From an uncultured Acetatifactor sp. (lineage in GTDB: Bacteria; Bacillota; Clostridia; Lachnospirales; Lachnospiraceae): 56,852 nucleotides of DNA. This document shows positions 26,144-34,923 of the stretch, piece by piece (the first letter of the stretch is position 1; each line of letters starts with the position of its first letter). The stretch is taken from the NCBI GenBank assembly GCA_934426825.1, contig CAKRYI010000017.1:1-56852 (forward strand). The letters are read 5' to 3'. A model generated the notes under the pieces. It worked only from the letters and a program-made list of their open reading frames with translations, was not told where the DNA came from and did no database searches. The position numbers were made by a program, and so were the translations under genes.

Positions 26144-28602
26144 CTGTACGGCTCACCCATCCCTTTCTCTATCTTTGCCTCGTATTCCTTATTTTCTCTT
26201 CTATTACGGAAATATCCTCCTATTATTTTTTTCATTCCAGTGAAGAAGTGCCCATTTACTACCGTCACGATTCCTTCCACCATTTCCATGCTCACGGCAC
26301 CTTCTGTCATTTTTGCTATGGCCCGGATTGGTATATTATAAATAAAGTGAATGTTTAAATTCAATGTGCCTTTCTTCTCACTGTTTTCCTTCTGCCTTGT
26401 CAGAATATGGTAGACTAATCTTGCAATCCGGCTTTTCCCGTAATACATCTGGCATACCGTGTCATTAATTTCAAATTTTCCACCCCAGTTTTCGGAGGGA
26501 ATAGCATGTCCGAGCAATACCGCAAATTCTTCATCCGACACATTTCTGATATTTCCGGCATAGTAGGAAGGAAGTGCATCCTTCGTGTAAGGGCATTCCT
26601 CTGTTGTACCCTGAATTTCCACACCGGCGGACAATATCTGTCTTTCCGCATTAGCGCCTATGATTATCTCGTAGTTTCCTCCTTCCACTTCCCAACGGTT
26701 TGTCTTTCGATTCCAGTAGCGAAACGTCTTATCGTCGAAGGAAATATCAACCTCGGTTTCTTCTCCGGCTTTCAGCCACACTTTTTGAAAACCTTTCAGT
26801 TCCTTTGCCGGTCTGAATACCTTTGCGTCTGCTTTACCCACATAGAGCTGCACGACCTCGGCACCATCTCTTTCTCCCACATTCTTCAGCCAAAAACGTA
26901 CTCCCTTTTCACTTACCTTTAATTCGCGATAAGCAAATTTAGTGTAACTCAGTCCATAGCCGAAAGGGAAAAGAACATTTATCTTACCTGTAGTGTAATA
27001 GTGGTAGCCTACATATAAGCCTTCCCGATGTTCGGCATTTCTTTCCACTCCGGGGAAATAGGAACATGCAGGTGTGTCCTCATATACTAACGGATAAGTC
27101 TCTGCAAGTCTGCCTGAGGGATTTACTTTCCCGGTTACAATATCCAGCATTGCTCCCGCTCCTGCCTCGCCGTAAAGATAACCGTGAAGTAATGCTTTAC
27201 AGCAGCCAATCCACGGCATCTCCACCGGTGAGCCTGCACTGAGGATTCCCACAATATTGGGGTTTACCTTTGCAACAGCTTCCAGTACTTTTATCTGCTC
27301 TGCCGGGATTTTCATATGCACACGGTCTACACCTTCCGCTTCCGTGGATTCGTCCAGCCCAAAGCAAAACAAAACCACCTCCGCTTTTCCTGCACATTCC
27401 ACCGCCTCTTCAAGACGTTTTTTTCGTGCGGAAGCGGTACTTTTTCGTCCGCTCCTCACATAGCCCTGTGCCATTTGAGTTACTTCCAGTTCATATTCGC
27501 CCGCTAATTTCTCTATGGTATCCGGAAATGGTACATTGACTGCTGAAGAACCGGCTCCCTGATACCTTGGAGCTGCAACGAAATCACCGATAAGTGCAAC
27601 CTTTGTACCCTTTGGCAAAGGCAGCAGATTGTCTTCATTTTTCAGCAGAACCGCACTCTCTGCTGCCACCCTTTTGGCAAGTCTATGGTGTTCGGCACTT
27701 ACGCTTTCAATGCCCTCCACCACATTCCCACCCGTCTTTTTCAGAGATAACGCTGTCTCTAAAATTCCTGCCACACTTTCATCCAAATCCTTTTCCGAAA
27801 GTTCTTTCTCTTTCACTGCACTCACAATTTTTCTTGCAGAATCCAGACCGGGATTTGGCATTTCCAGATTGGAACCGGCGGCAATTCCTTTTGCGGAATC
27901 ATTCGAGCCGCCCCAATCTGTCACCACAACACCTTCAAATCCCCACTCTTTTCTCAGAATTTCTTTGATAAGGTGGACATTTTCATTGGCATATTCACCG
28001 TTAATTCTGTTGTAGCTGCTCATAATCCATTTCGCATGGCCTTCTTTTACGGCAATTTCAAATGCTGTCAGGTATATCTCCCGTAAGGTTCTTTCATCTA
28101 CAACTGCATTTATGGACATTCGCCGAAGCTCCTGATTGTTCACCGCAAAATGTTTGGGACACGCCATAACTCCGTTTTTTTGAATCCCTCGGATATACGC
28201 CGCCGCCATCTTTCCAGATAAGTAGGGGTCCTCCGAAAAATATTCAAAATTTCTGCCGCATAGAGGACTTCGCTTGATATTCAATCCTGGCCCCAACAAT
28301 ACATCCACGCCCAGCTTGTGTGCTTCTTCGCCGAGTGCCTCGCCTACCAGTTCTCCCAAATGCACATCCCAGCTTGCCGCTACTGTAGCCGCTGTGGGGA
28401 AACAGGTCGCCGGCAGTGATGGATTCAGTCCGAGATGGTCACCATCCCCTACCTGCCTGCGGATACCGTTCGGGCCATCAGCCATCTGAATAGAAGGAAC
28501 TCCGTATTTCGGTATCTCTCTTGTCTGCCATTCATTTTTGCCACATACATAAGCTGCCTTTTCCTCCAACGTCATTCGGTCTACTATATCTTTATATTTC
28601 AT
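26140..28602 (-). CDS. GH3 beta-glucosidase, cytoplasmic type with C-terminal extension
   Basis: An 820-residue GH3 enzyme without signal peptide. The order is conventional: MADGPNGIR, AGRNFEYFSEDPY-like CGRNFEYFSEDPY (115-127), KHFAVNNQE, then GFEGVVVTDWGGSND with nucleophile Asp229. The alpha/beta domain begins around 310 (AAESAVLLKNEDNLLPLPKG), then a fibronectin-III-like domain (FRPAKELKGFQKVWL). About 130 further residues (from ALPSYYAG to the end) are a helical, basic extension with an amphipathic or weakly hydrophobic stretch (FIYNIPIRAIAKM) seen in Clostridial homologues, possibly membrane-associating. It is the first gene of the GH3 operon and probably completes intracellular breakdown of beta-glucosides. 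Confidence 0.9.
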   Translation of the reverse strand: MKYKDIVDRMTLEEKAAYVCGKNEWQTREIPKYGVPSIQMADGPNGIRRQVGDGDHLGLNPSLPATCFPTAATVAASWDVHLGELVGEALGEEAHKLGVDVLLGPGLNIKRSPLCGRNFEYFSEDPYLSGKMAAAYIRGIQKNGVMACPKHFAVNNQELRRMSINAVVDERTLREIYLTAFEIAVKEGHAKWIMSSYNRINGEYANENVHLIKEILRKEWGFEGVVVTDWGGSNDSAKGIAAGSNLEMPNPGLDSARKIVSAVKEKELSEKDLDESVAGILETALSLKKTGGNVVEGIESVSAEHHRLAKRVAAESAVLLKNEDNLLPLPKGTKVALIGDFVAAPRYQGAGSSAVNVPFPDTIEKLAGEYELEVTQMAQGYVRSGRKSTASARKKRLEEAVECAGKAEVVLFCFGLDESTEAEGVDRVHMKIPAEQIKVLEAVAKVNPNIVGILSAGSPVEMPWIGCCKALLHGYLYGEAGAGAMLDIVTGKVNPSGRLAETYPLVYEDTPACSYFPGVERNAEHREGLYVGYHYYTTGKINVLFPFGYGLSYTKFAYRELKVSEKGVRFWLKNVGERDGAEVVQLYVGKADAKVFRPAKELKGFQKVWLKAGEETEVDISFDDKTFRYWNRKTNRWEVEGGNYEIIIGANAERQILSAGVEIQGTTEECPYTKDALPSYYAGNIRNVSDEEFAVLLGHAIPSENWGGKFEINDTVCQMYYGKSRIARLVYHILTRQKENSEKKGTLNLNIHFIYNIPIRAIAKMTEGAVSMEMVEGIVTVVNGHFFTGMKKIIGGYFRNRRENKEYEAKIEKGMGEPYR

Positions 28603-28722
28603 TCGCCCTCATTTTCCGCCTCCTTTCCGACAATCAGTTTCTTTGAAAGATACATGCATGATTTTCAAAGTTATTTCATACTAAGAGCATATCATCTTTT
28701 TTGCCGTATCTTTTCTTTTGGC

Positions 28723-28731
28723 ACAAACGGT
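28723..28731 (-). promoter_or_regulatory. Possible LytTR-regulator half-site
   Basis: On the minus strand ACCGTTTGT fits the LytTR-domain consensus [TA][AC][CA]GTTN[AG][TG]. It lies about 120 bases ahead of the GH3 operon start and just past the terminator of the LytTR regulator pair. A second copy 23 bases on is degenerate (TACGGCAAA). Confidence 0.25.
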
Positions 28732-28774
28732 AAAAAAAACAGCCCCAACTGACTTTCGTCAGTGACACTGTTTT
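28732..28774 (-). terminator. Terminator after the two-component genes
   Basis: On the minus strand TCACTGAC-GAAA-GTCAGTTG, closed below by ACAG/CTGT, is followed by eight T. It starts about 13 bases after the histidine kinase stop. Confidence 0.8.
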
Positions 28775-28786
28775 CGCTACCTGTCT

Positions 28787-30106
28787 TTATGAATGAATCG
28801 CTGCTGTCGGAATAATTATATTTAAAGAAAAGCGGTTTTTATCCACTCCAACCGTCATATTTCCCTGATATTTTTCTACAGTATGCTGTATACTTTTCAA
28901 ACCATATCCGTGATTTTTCCTGTCTCTTTTCGTGGTTTTGGGAAGTCCTCCACTCATAAGCACCTCATGGCTTACATAATTTTCCACTTTAATATGAACA
29001 AACTGGCGTTGGGCGGATACCAGTACATGAATCATTCGTTTTTCCTGCTCAGGCTCCATAATCTCTGCTTCAATGGCATTGTCCAGCGCATTTCCGAAAA
29101 TATTACACAAATCAACGACCGGAAGGAAATCCAGAATTTTACCATCTATAACATATGTCATCTCAATTTGATGTTTCTTGGCATTGCTCAGTTTATTTTC
29201 CAAAATTGCATCCAGCACTTTATTGCCGGAATCTACAATGTCATGACATGCCTCTAATTCATTTTCCATAGTATCCAGCCATTTTTTTCGTTTTTCTTCA
29301 TCCGTCTCCATTCGCAGTGCCATAATCTGATGCTTCATGTCGTGGTATTTCATATTTATCATTTCCACGCTGTCCTGATAATGTATGTATTTATCATACT
29401 GTGCACGCAATGCAGCATTTAACGCATTGGATTCCGCCTGCATTAACTGCTCCCTTTTATGCATCTGCACAATCATCAGCATAATATATCCCAAAATATC
29501 AATAAACACCCTTAATTTAAAACTCTCATAAAAAATATGGCTGGAAAAAGGCGTGTTCGGAAACACATAGCTTAAATTGCTGAACAAAAAAGTGGTTACT
29601 ACCACAATCATCACCGTCAGCAATTCCTTCCCGGATATGGCTGCCACCGCCCCCGGCTCGGAAACTCTTTTCTCCAGAAAAAACGCCAAAATAAAAATAA
29701 ACGCATATACCCCTGCCAACATTCCATATCTTAGCAGCAAAGAATGATACCCGTTAATATATGCCATAAAATAGTAGATTAACCACTCCAAGGCTGCCGC
29801 CGCTTCGCTCAGAATCACCGCACATCCGGTGTAATACAGCTTCTTTTTCCAATCGCCCGCACAGCAAACAGACAAAAATAGAAACATGAGGGCAAATGCC
29901 GTTCCCATTATCGGTGTCCACAAAACCAGCGGAGCGTTTGACGTAATTGTCAAAAAGGCCATCTGCACCGAAAGGGCCGTTGCCGCAATCACTCCAATCT
30001 GCCAGCCTTTTCTTCTTTTCGGCAAAAGGAAAATAAAAATCAGACAGGCACACCATTCAGCAACCGCTGTATACGCTCTGGGAATATCAATGTATATCCA
30101 ATCCAT
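28787..30106 (-). CDS. AgrC-like GHKL sensor histidine kinase
   Basis: A 439-residue kinase with six to seven membrane helices over the first 220 residues and no large extracellular domain. The cytoplasmic part has the phosphoacceptor region KYHDMKHQI (His in an HDxxH-like box), N box NIFGNALDNAIEA and G box NHGYGLKSI, typical of HPK10/GHKL kinases such as AgrC, which sense peptides at the membrane. The start overlaps the regulator stop by one base. No agrB or agrD precursor is visible nearby, so the signal is unknown. Confidence 0.9.
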   Translation of the reverse strand: MDWIYIDIPRAYTAVAEWCACLIFIFLLPKRRKGWQIGVIAATALSVQMAFLTITSNAPLVLWTPIMGTAFALMFLFLSVCCAGDWKKKLYYTGCAVILSEAAAALEWLIYYFMAYINGYHSLLLRYGMLAGVYAFIFILAFFLEKRVSEPGAVAAISGKELLTVMIVVVTTFLFSNLSYVFPNTPFSSHIFYESFKLRVFIDILGYIMLMIVQMHKREQLMQAESNALNAALRAQYDKYIHYQDSVEMINMKYHDMKHQIMALRMETDEEKRKKWLDTMENELEACHDIVDSGNKVLDAILENKLSNAKKHQIEMTYVIDGKILDFLPVVDLCNIFGNALDNAIEAEIMEPEQEKRMIHVLVSAQRQFVHIKVENYVSHEVLMSGGLPKTTKRDRKNHGYGLKSIQHTVEKYQGNMTVGVDKNRFSLNIIIPTAAIHS

Positions 30107-30816
30107 TATCCTCTTATCTCTCCTATATATTTCGTCAACGCTTCCATGAATTCCTTTCTACGCGCACGGGCAATGGGAAGTACCTCCTGCCCTATCACGC
30201 AACAGCCTTCCTGTACCGTGTCCACATATTTCAGGTTCACCAAATACCCTTTATTGGAACGGAAAAAGCCATGTGATTCTAAAATTTGTTCCAACTCCTG
30301 CATATTTCCGCGCGAACTCAAAACATCTTTTCCCACATGATAAAATAAAGTATGCCTTTGACTTTCTATATAGATTAAATTTGCCACGTCTACCTTTTGC
30401 AATCCGCCCTTTACTGCCACCGTAACATAAAAACTTCTGCGGTTTTTGGCTTTATCCAGCGCTTTATCCAGCTTCTGGGAGAAAGCAAAATAATTTACCG
30501 GCTTAAGCATATAATCCAAGGCATCTACCTGATACCCACGAATCGCGTATTGCGTCATATTGGTAATAAAGATGATAATTACCTCAGAATCCATCTTGCG
30601 AATCTCTTCCGCCGCTTCCATTCCATCCATGAACTTCATCTGAATGTCCATCAGTATAATATCAAACTGTGCCTTGTAGGTTGATGTAATTCCGTCTCCA
30701 TCACGGTACACAGTGATTGTAAAAGTCTCTCCGGTATCTTCCTCATACTTTTTCAGATATTCCGTAAGCTGACTGATATAAATATCTTCATCTTCGACAA
30801 TGGCAATCCGAAACAT
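30106..30816 (-). CDS. LytTR-family response regulator
   Basis: A 236-residue two-domain regulator. The receiver domain (1-120) has acidic pocket VEDED, phosphoacceptor Asp57 (IILMDIQM), Thr in FITNMTQYA and Lys in LKPVNY. The LytTR DNA-binding domain (135-235) shows LIYIESQRHTLFYH, SHGFFRSNKGYLVNLKYV and LPIARARRKEF. Such regulators bind paired direct repeats upstream of surface and exported-protein genes. It is coupled to its kinase and lies between the second polysaccharide block and the GH3 operon, so either is a plausible target. Confidence 0.93.
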   Translation of the reverse strand: MFRIAIVEDEDIYISQLTEYLKKYEEDTGETFTITVYRDGDGITSTYKAQFDIILMDIQMKFMDGMEAAEEIRKMDSEVIIIFITNMTQYAIRGYQVDALDYMLKPVNYFAFSQKLDKALDKAKNRRSFYVTVAVKGGLQKVDVANLIYIESQRHTLFYHVGKDVLSSRGNMQELEQILESHGFFRSNKGYLVNLKYVDTVQEGCCVIGQEVLPIARARRKEFMEALTKYIGEIRG

Positions 30817-30874
30817 CTTCGTCTTACGCCTCCTACGTTTCTTTCCTGATTATCCGCATTTATGACTGCCTCAT

Positions 30875-32959
30875 CTACTTGCTGTCGACTCTCAAAGAAA
30901 AATCACTTCTGTCCAACGAAAAATTAGGGTTGTAATAAGGGTCGCCTTTCTCCAAAACATCCTTCCATTTTTCACGGAATTTGGCGGATTCTCTGTTGTA
31001 GCGCTCCGCTTTCTCCCCGTTGTCGTCCAGTCCTCTGGAAACAGACTCGTAGTGATACAGCTCCGCAAAGGGGGTGAATACGTTCAACAGATTCTTTTCC
31101 CTGAGTTTCAGGCAGAAATCCACATCATTTAAGGAAATGGCAAATCCTTCCTCCAGTCCTCCCACCTCTTCATACAGGGATTTCTTTACCATGAGGCAGG
31201 CACCGGTCACTGCGGAAACGTCCTGCGCATAGCAAAGCCGTCCCATGTAACCCAGATTCTGTCTGGACTGCTTATAATGGGTGTGCCCTGCCGTTCTGTG
31301 CGCGCCAAGTCCGATAACGACTCCCGCATGCTGAATGGTTTTGTCCCCGTAGTAGAGTTTTGCTCCCACGGCTCCCACGTCCTGACGCTGGGCATACATT
31401 AACAGTTCCTCCATCCAGTTCACCGTAATGACTTCCGTGTCATTATTCAAAAGCAGAATATAGTCGCCGGCTGCATAGGTGACTCCCAGATTATTTACTG
31501 CGGAATAATTAAAGGTGCCCTCATAAATAACAACCGATATTTTTCCGTTTTTGCTGCGCAATACCTTTGTCTGAGCTGTTGCGACTGCCTCGTCATAATC
31601 ACATTCCAGCAATTCGCCGTAATATTTTTTAATCTCCGGTGTGGTGCTGTTATTTTCCACGATAATGATTTCATAATTGTCGTAGGTGGATTTCTCCAAA
31701 ATGGAGCTGACGCATCTGCGCAAATCCTCTGCATGGTCTTTATTGGCAATGACGATAGAAATCTTGGGATTGCCTATAATTTCATAGCGAATCCGGAAAA
31801 TCGTCTCAAAAGCCCTTGTACTGGTAATCTGGAAATGCTCAAAACCATGTTTGCGCAAATGCTCCGCCACAGCACCCTTTGCCGCCTGAATGGCATACGG
31901 TTTCGCATCAATACCCGCCGCCACACTTCCCGAATGGCATCTCCAATAGTAGAGCAGTCTCGGCACATGGACAATCTTCTGCGCTCTGTCTGTCAGACGG
32001 AGAATCATGTCATGGTCCTGACTTCCGTCAAACTGGGTGCGGAACAATTCCTCGCCCTCCAATAATTTGCGGGAAAACACGCTGAAATGGCAGATATAAT
32101 TGTTGGCACGCAAGTTATCCGGCGCATAGTCCGGTTTAAAGTGCATGGTCAGCATCTTGTTAATGTCACCGCTCCGAAATGTAGTTTCGTCGCAGTACAG
32201 ATAATCCGCTCCCTGTTCATTGATTGCCTTTGCATATTCAAAAAGCACGGACGGGTGCAGAATATCATCCTGATCAAACAACCCGACATATTCTCCGGTG
32301 GCAAGTTTCAGACACTCGTTGGTGTTCCCGGAAATACCCTCATTTTTCTCCAGTTTTTTATAAACAATTCTGCCGTTTGCCTTTGCCGCATATTCCTTAC
32401 AGAGCTCTCCGATGTAGCTGTGTGCCTCGTCCGAACCGTCCGCCAGACACAGTTCCCAGTTCTGATAGGTCTGGTTCATCACCGAATCCAGCATTTCAAT
32501 CTGAAACTGGCGGTCATTATTCCACAGCGGCACAAGAATACTGATTTTTACCATTCTGGGGAAAACCGTCTCTCGCTCCTTCGCTGCCTGCTGCTCGTCC
32601 GGGAAGCTCTCCGTTCCGAACTGTTTCATTGCTTCCCGCTCGCGCTTCTTATAATCTATCTTGGCAAGCACGCCTCTCGGTCCCCCACAGTTGGCAAGCC
32701 TGTCCTTCTGTCGGATCGCCCAATGTACCACATTTCTCGCCGGCTTGCTGGCTTTCCAGAGCGGATTTTTCTTAATGCGGTTGAGTTTCCACTCCAGCTC
32801 CTCATTCTTCGCTTCCAAATCTGCGATTCTTGACGCCAGTTCCGCACTTTTCAAATGTTCTTTTTCATAGGCAGTCCTGTATTCTGCGTCCGTCATTTCC
32901 GGCTCCCTGCCCTGTACTTCCTGTATCTCTTTTGTTTGCATTTCTGTCTTATCCGCCAT
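30875..32959 (-). CDS. Tandem GT2 glycosyltransferase with N-terminal coiled coil
   Basis: A 694-residue protein with two GT-A domains. The N-terminus (about 15-65) is a charged heptad-rich coiled coil (ELASRIADLEAKNEELEWK), followed by the KKNPLWKASKPAR motif common in clostridial wall-polymer GTs. GT domain 1 (about 138-390) has KISILVPLWNN, LFDQDDILHP (DxD) and DGSQDHDMILR. GT domain 2 (about 410-660) has KISIVIANKDHAEDL, LLNNDTEVI and LNDVDFCLKLREK with the DVDF base motif. Two active sites suggest it adds two sugars of a repeat, or polymerises. ATG 32959 has AGAAGG at 8 bases; an ATG at 32986 is possible. Confidence 0.88.
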   Translation of the reverse strand: MADKTEMQTKEIQEVQGREPEMTDAEYRTAYEKEHLKSAELASRIADLEAKNEELEWKLNRIKKNPLWKASKPARNVVHWAIRQKDRLANCGGPRGVLAKIDYKKREREAMKQFGTESFPDEQQAAKERETVFPRMVKISILVPLWNNDRQFQIEMLDSVMNQTYQNWELCLADGSDEAHSYIGELCKEYAAKANGRIVYKKLEKNEGISGNTNECLKLATGEYVGLFDQDDILHPSVLFEYAKAINEQGADYLYCDETTFRSGDINKMLTMHFKPDYAPDNLRANNYICHFSVFSRKLLEGEELFRTQFDGSQDHDMILRLTDRAQKIVHVPRLLYYWRCHSGSVAAGIDAKPYAIQAAKGAVAEHLRKHGFEHFQITSTRAFETIFRIRYEIIGNPKISIVIANKDHAEDLRRCVSSILEKSTYDNYEIIIVENNSTTPEIKKYYGELLECDYDEAVATAQTKVLRSKNGKISVVIYEGTFNYSAVNNLGVTYAAGDYILLLNNDTEVITVNWMEELLMYAQRQDVGAVGAKLYYGDKTIQHAGVVIGLGAHRTAGHTHYKQSRQNLGYMGRLCYAQDVSAVTGACLMVKKSLYEEVGGLEEGFAISLNDVDFCLKLREKNLLNVFTPFAELYHYESVSRGLDDNGEKAERYNRESAKFREKWKDVLEKGDPYYNPNFSLDRSDFSLRVDSK

Positions 32960-32995
32960 CTCTTTTTTCCTTCTTTTTGCAGTCATACTCCATCG

Positions 32996-34906
32996 CTACG
33001 CCCGCTCTTTGTTATGCGAAGCAATTAAATAACGGTTGCTTTCATTCATTAACCGAAGTCCTGTGACACGGTTTTTCACCGCCACCCCAATCCGGTATCT
33101 GCCTGCGGGAATTCTGTCAAGTGCCTCATCGGATAACATCATCCCAAATCCACTCAGACCCACATTGGTCTGATCCGGCATATTCTCCACCAAATCCGGT
33201 CTGTACTGCCCCTCTATGGGAATGGCATAAGTACCTGCCGTTTCTGCTTCCGGAATGAGCAGGATTTTTTTATCATAACATGCGTTATTATCTCCCAGTA
33301 CTACAGAATATCCCTGTAAAATGCCATTTTGAAGGGATTCTATCCGAAGCAGTACGCAGGGGTCATTCCGGTAGCCTTCCAAACGCATTTCGGAAAGTTC
33401 CTGTTCCGGTATCTGCATCTCATTTCCCGCCGTCTCATATGCCGGGCGGATACGGGTATCCAGTCCTTCCCGATTCAGGTACGGGGAGTAAAAGGGGTCT
33501 TTTCCCTCCAATGCAGGATGCCGCCTATAGAGTCTGTCGCGCTCCGACAACAATCGCTCCAGCTTTTCCGGGGATTCATCATCCCCACGGCTGAGGGATT
33601 CGTGGTGAAAAGCATGGCTGTCATTCAGACAAACATTCCAATATCCCTTCTCGTGGAGTGTAAAACAAAAATCCACATCATTGAACGCCACTGCCAGTTC
33701 TTCCGCAAATCCGCCCGCTTCCTTGAATTTATTTCTTTGTACCATCAGGCATGCCGCCGTCACGGCAAGCACATCGCGCATCCCGCGGTTGCTTCCGAAA
33801 TAATACTCTTCCCTGTCCGGCAAAAACTGCATTTTGTGTACCGGCCCCATGGGAAGATTCGTGATACCGGCATGCTGGATTTTATCCGAATCCGGATAAT
33901 ACAATTTCATTCCTACTGCGCCCACGTATGGTTTTGTTGCCAGTTCCGCCATTTTTGCAATCGTTCCCGGCTCGCACAATTCCACATCATCATTTAAAAA
34001 GAGGAGGCACCCGCCTTTTGCGGCGTCTGCACCCAGATTGCACATCTTGGAAAAATTAAAGGGCATGGGGTTGTATAGATACTGTATGTTCTTTCCCTCT
34101 ATCATCCGCCTGATACAATCTTTGTTTTCCGGACTGCTTCCATTGTCCACAATGATAAATTCCGCCCCCGGTGCATCCGCCATGCAGGCTTCCAGACATT
34201 TCCGTAACACCTGTGGATTGTCCTTGGAGGGAATCACTATAGACACGGATGCTTCCCGCACATTCCCCTGCGCTTCCGGGTACATTGGCTGCCCACTCTG
34301 CGACGTCAATGGACTGTCCTGTTGTTCTGACGCTCTACACTGCAAACCAGAATCCCGACCTTGTATTTGCCGGTATTTCTGTTGCTGCTTTTCGCTGCTA
34401 CAGTGGAACAGTATCACCGGCAGATGTCCGATACTGCTGCAACCTCTTTCATATCCCCCCGCCAGTTTCACACAGTCATACACCCAGTCCGTATCATGCT
34501 CTCCCGGCACCTGCTCTGCCAGTTCATTTTTCACTGCCACAACACTGCCGAAGTAGAAAAAACTTTGAAACAAATCCGGCGACCAGTCCGGTTTAAACCA
34601 CGGACTTTTTCTGATGCCATTTTCCAGAACGTCCTCATCCCCGTACACGACTTTCACCTGTGGATGTTCCCGAAAATACCGTTCGATTCGGGCAAACGCC
34701 CCCTCTGCAACAACACCGTCCGCTGCGACATAGCACTGAAAGCTGCGGGGCTCTTTGTCACTTCGCTCTGCAGCTTCCCAACCGTCGGAATGGTCCAGCC
34801 TGTCCACCCATTTTTCATATCTTACCTGTCTTGCTGCCAGCTTCCCGGCATATCGCTTATTCTCTTTTTGAATCAATAGCTGTTTTACCAGACTGCGCAG
34901 ATTCAA
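32996..34906 (-). CDS. Large GT2 glycosyltransferase
   Basis: A 636-residue protein. The first 200 residues look like the remains of a GT2 domain (VVYGDEDVLENGIRKSPWFKPDWSPDLF is the post-DxD part) without its nucleotide-binding front. The complete GT-A domain (about 220-480) has VSIVIPSKDNPQVL, EFIIVDNGSS, LLFLNDDVELC and AFNDVDFCFTLHEKGYW (DVDF base). A C-terminal beta-rich region (about 500-630) may bind carbohydrate. It is similar in design to the second half of the downstream tandem GT. A linker near residue 180-210 is Gln/Ser-rich. The gene lies 17 bases after the methyltransferase-kinase gene. Confidence 0.85.
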   Translation of the reverse strand: MNLRSLVKQLLIQKENKRYAGKLAARQVRYEKWVDRLDHSDGWEAAERSDKEPRSFQCYVAADGVVAEGAFARIERYFREHPQVKVVYGDEDVLENGIRKSPWFKPDWSPDLFQSFFYFGSVVAVKNELAEQVPGEHDTDWVYDCVKLAGGYERGCSSIGHLPVILFHCSSEKQQQKYRQIQGRDSGLQCRASEQQDSPLTSQSGQPMYPEAQGNVREASVSIVIPSKDNPQVLRKCLEACMADAPGAEFIIVDNGSSPENKDCIRRMIEGKNIQYLYNPMPFNFSKMCNLGADAAKGGCLLFLNDDVELCEPGTIAKMAELATKPYVGAVGMKLYYPDSDKIQHAGITNLPMGPVHKMQFLPDREEYYFGSNRGMRDVLAVTAACLMVQRNKFKEAGGFAEELAVAFNDVDFCFTLHEKGYWNVCLNDSHAFHHESLSRGDDESPEKLERLLSERDRLYRRHPALEGKDPFYSPYLNREGLDTRIRPAYETAGNEMQIPEQELSEMRLEGYRNDPCVLLRIESLQNGILQGYSVVLGDNNACYDKKILLIPEAETAGTYAIPIEGQYRPDLVENMPDQTNVGLSGFGMMLSDEALDRIPAGRYRIGVAVKNRVTGLRLMNESNRYLIASHNKERA

Positions 34907-34923
34907 GGACGCATCCTCCTGAC

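Noticed and set aside
28787..30875. Agr quorum-sensing system with peptide gene
   Set aside because: Kinase and regulator are AgrC/AgrA-like, but no agrB or short agrD frame is found in the neighbouring gaps.
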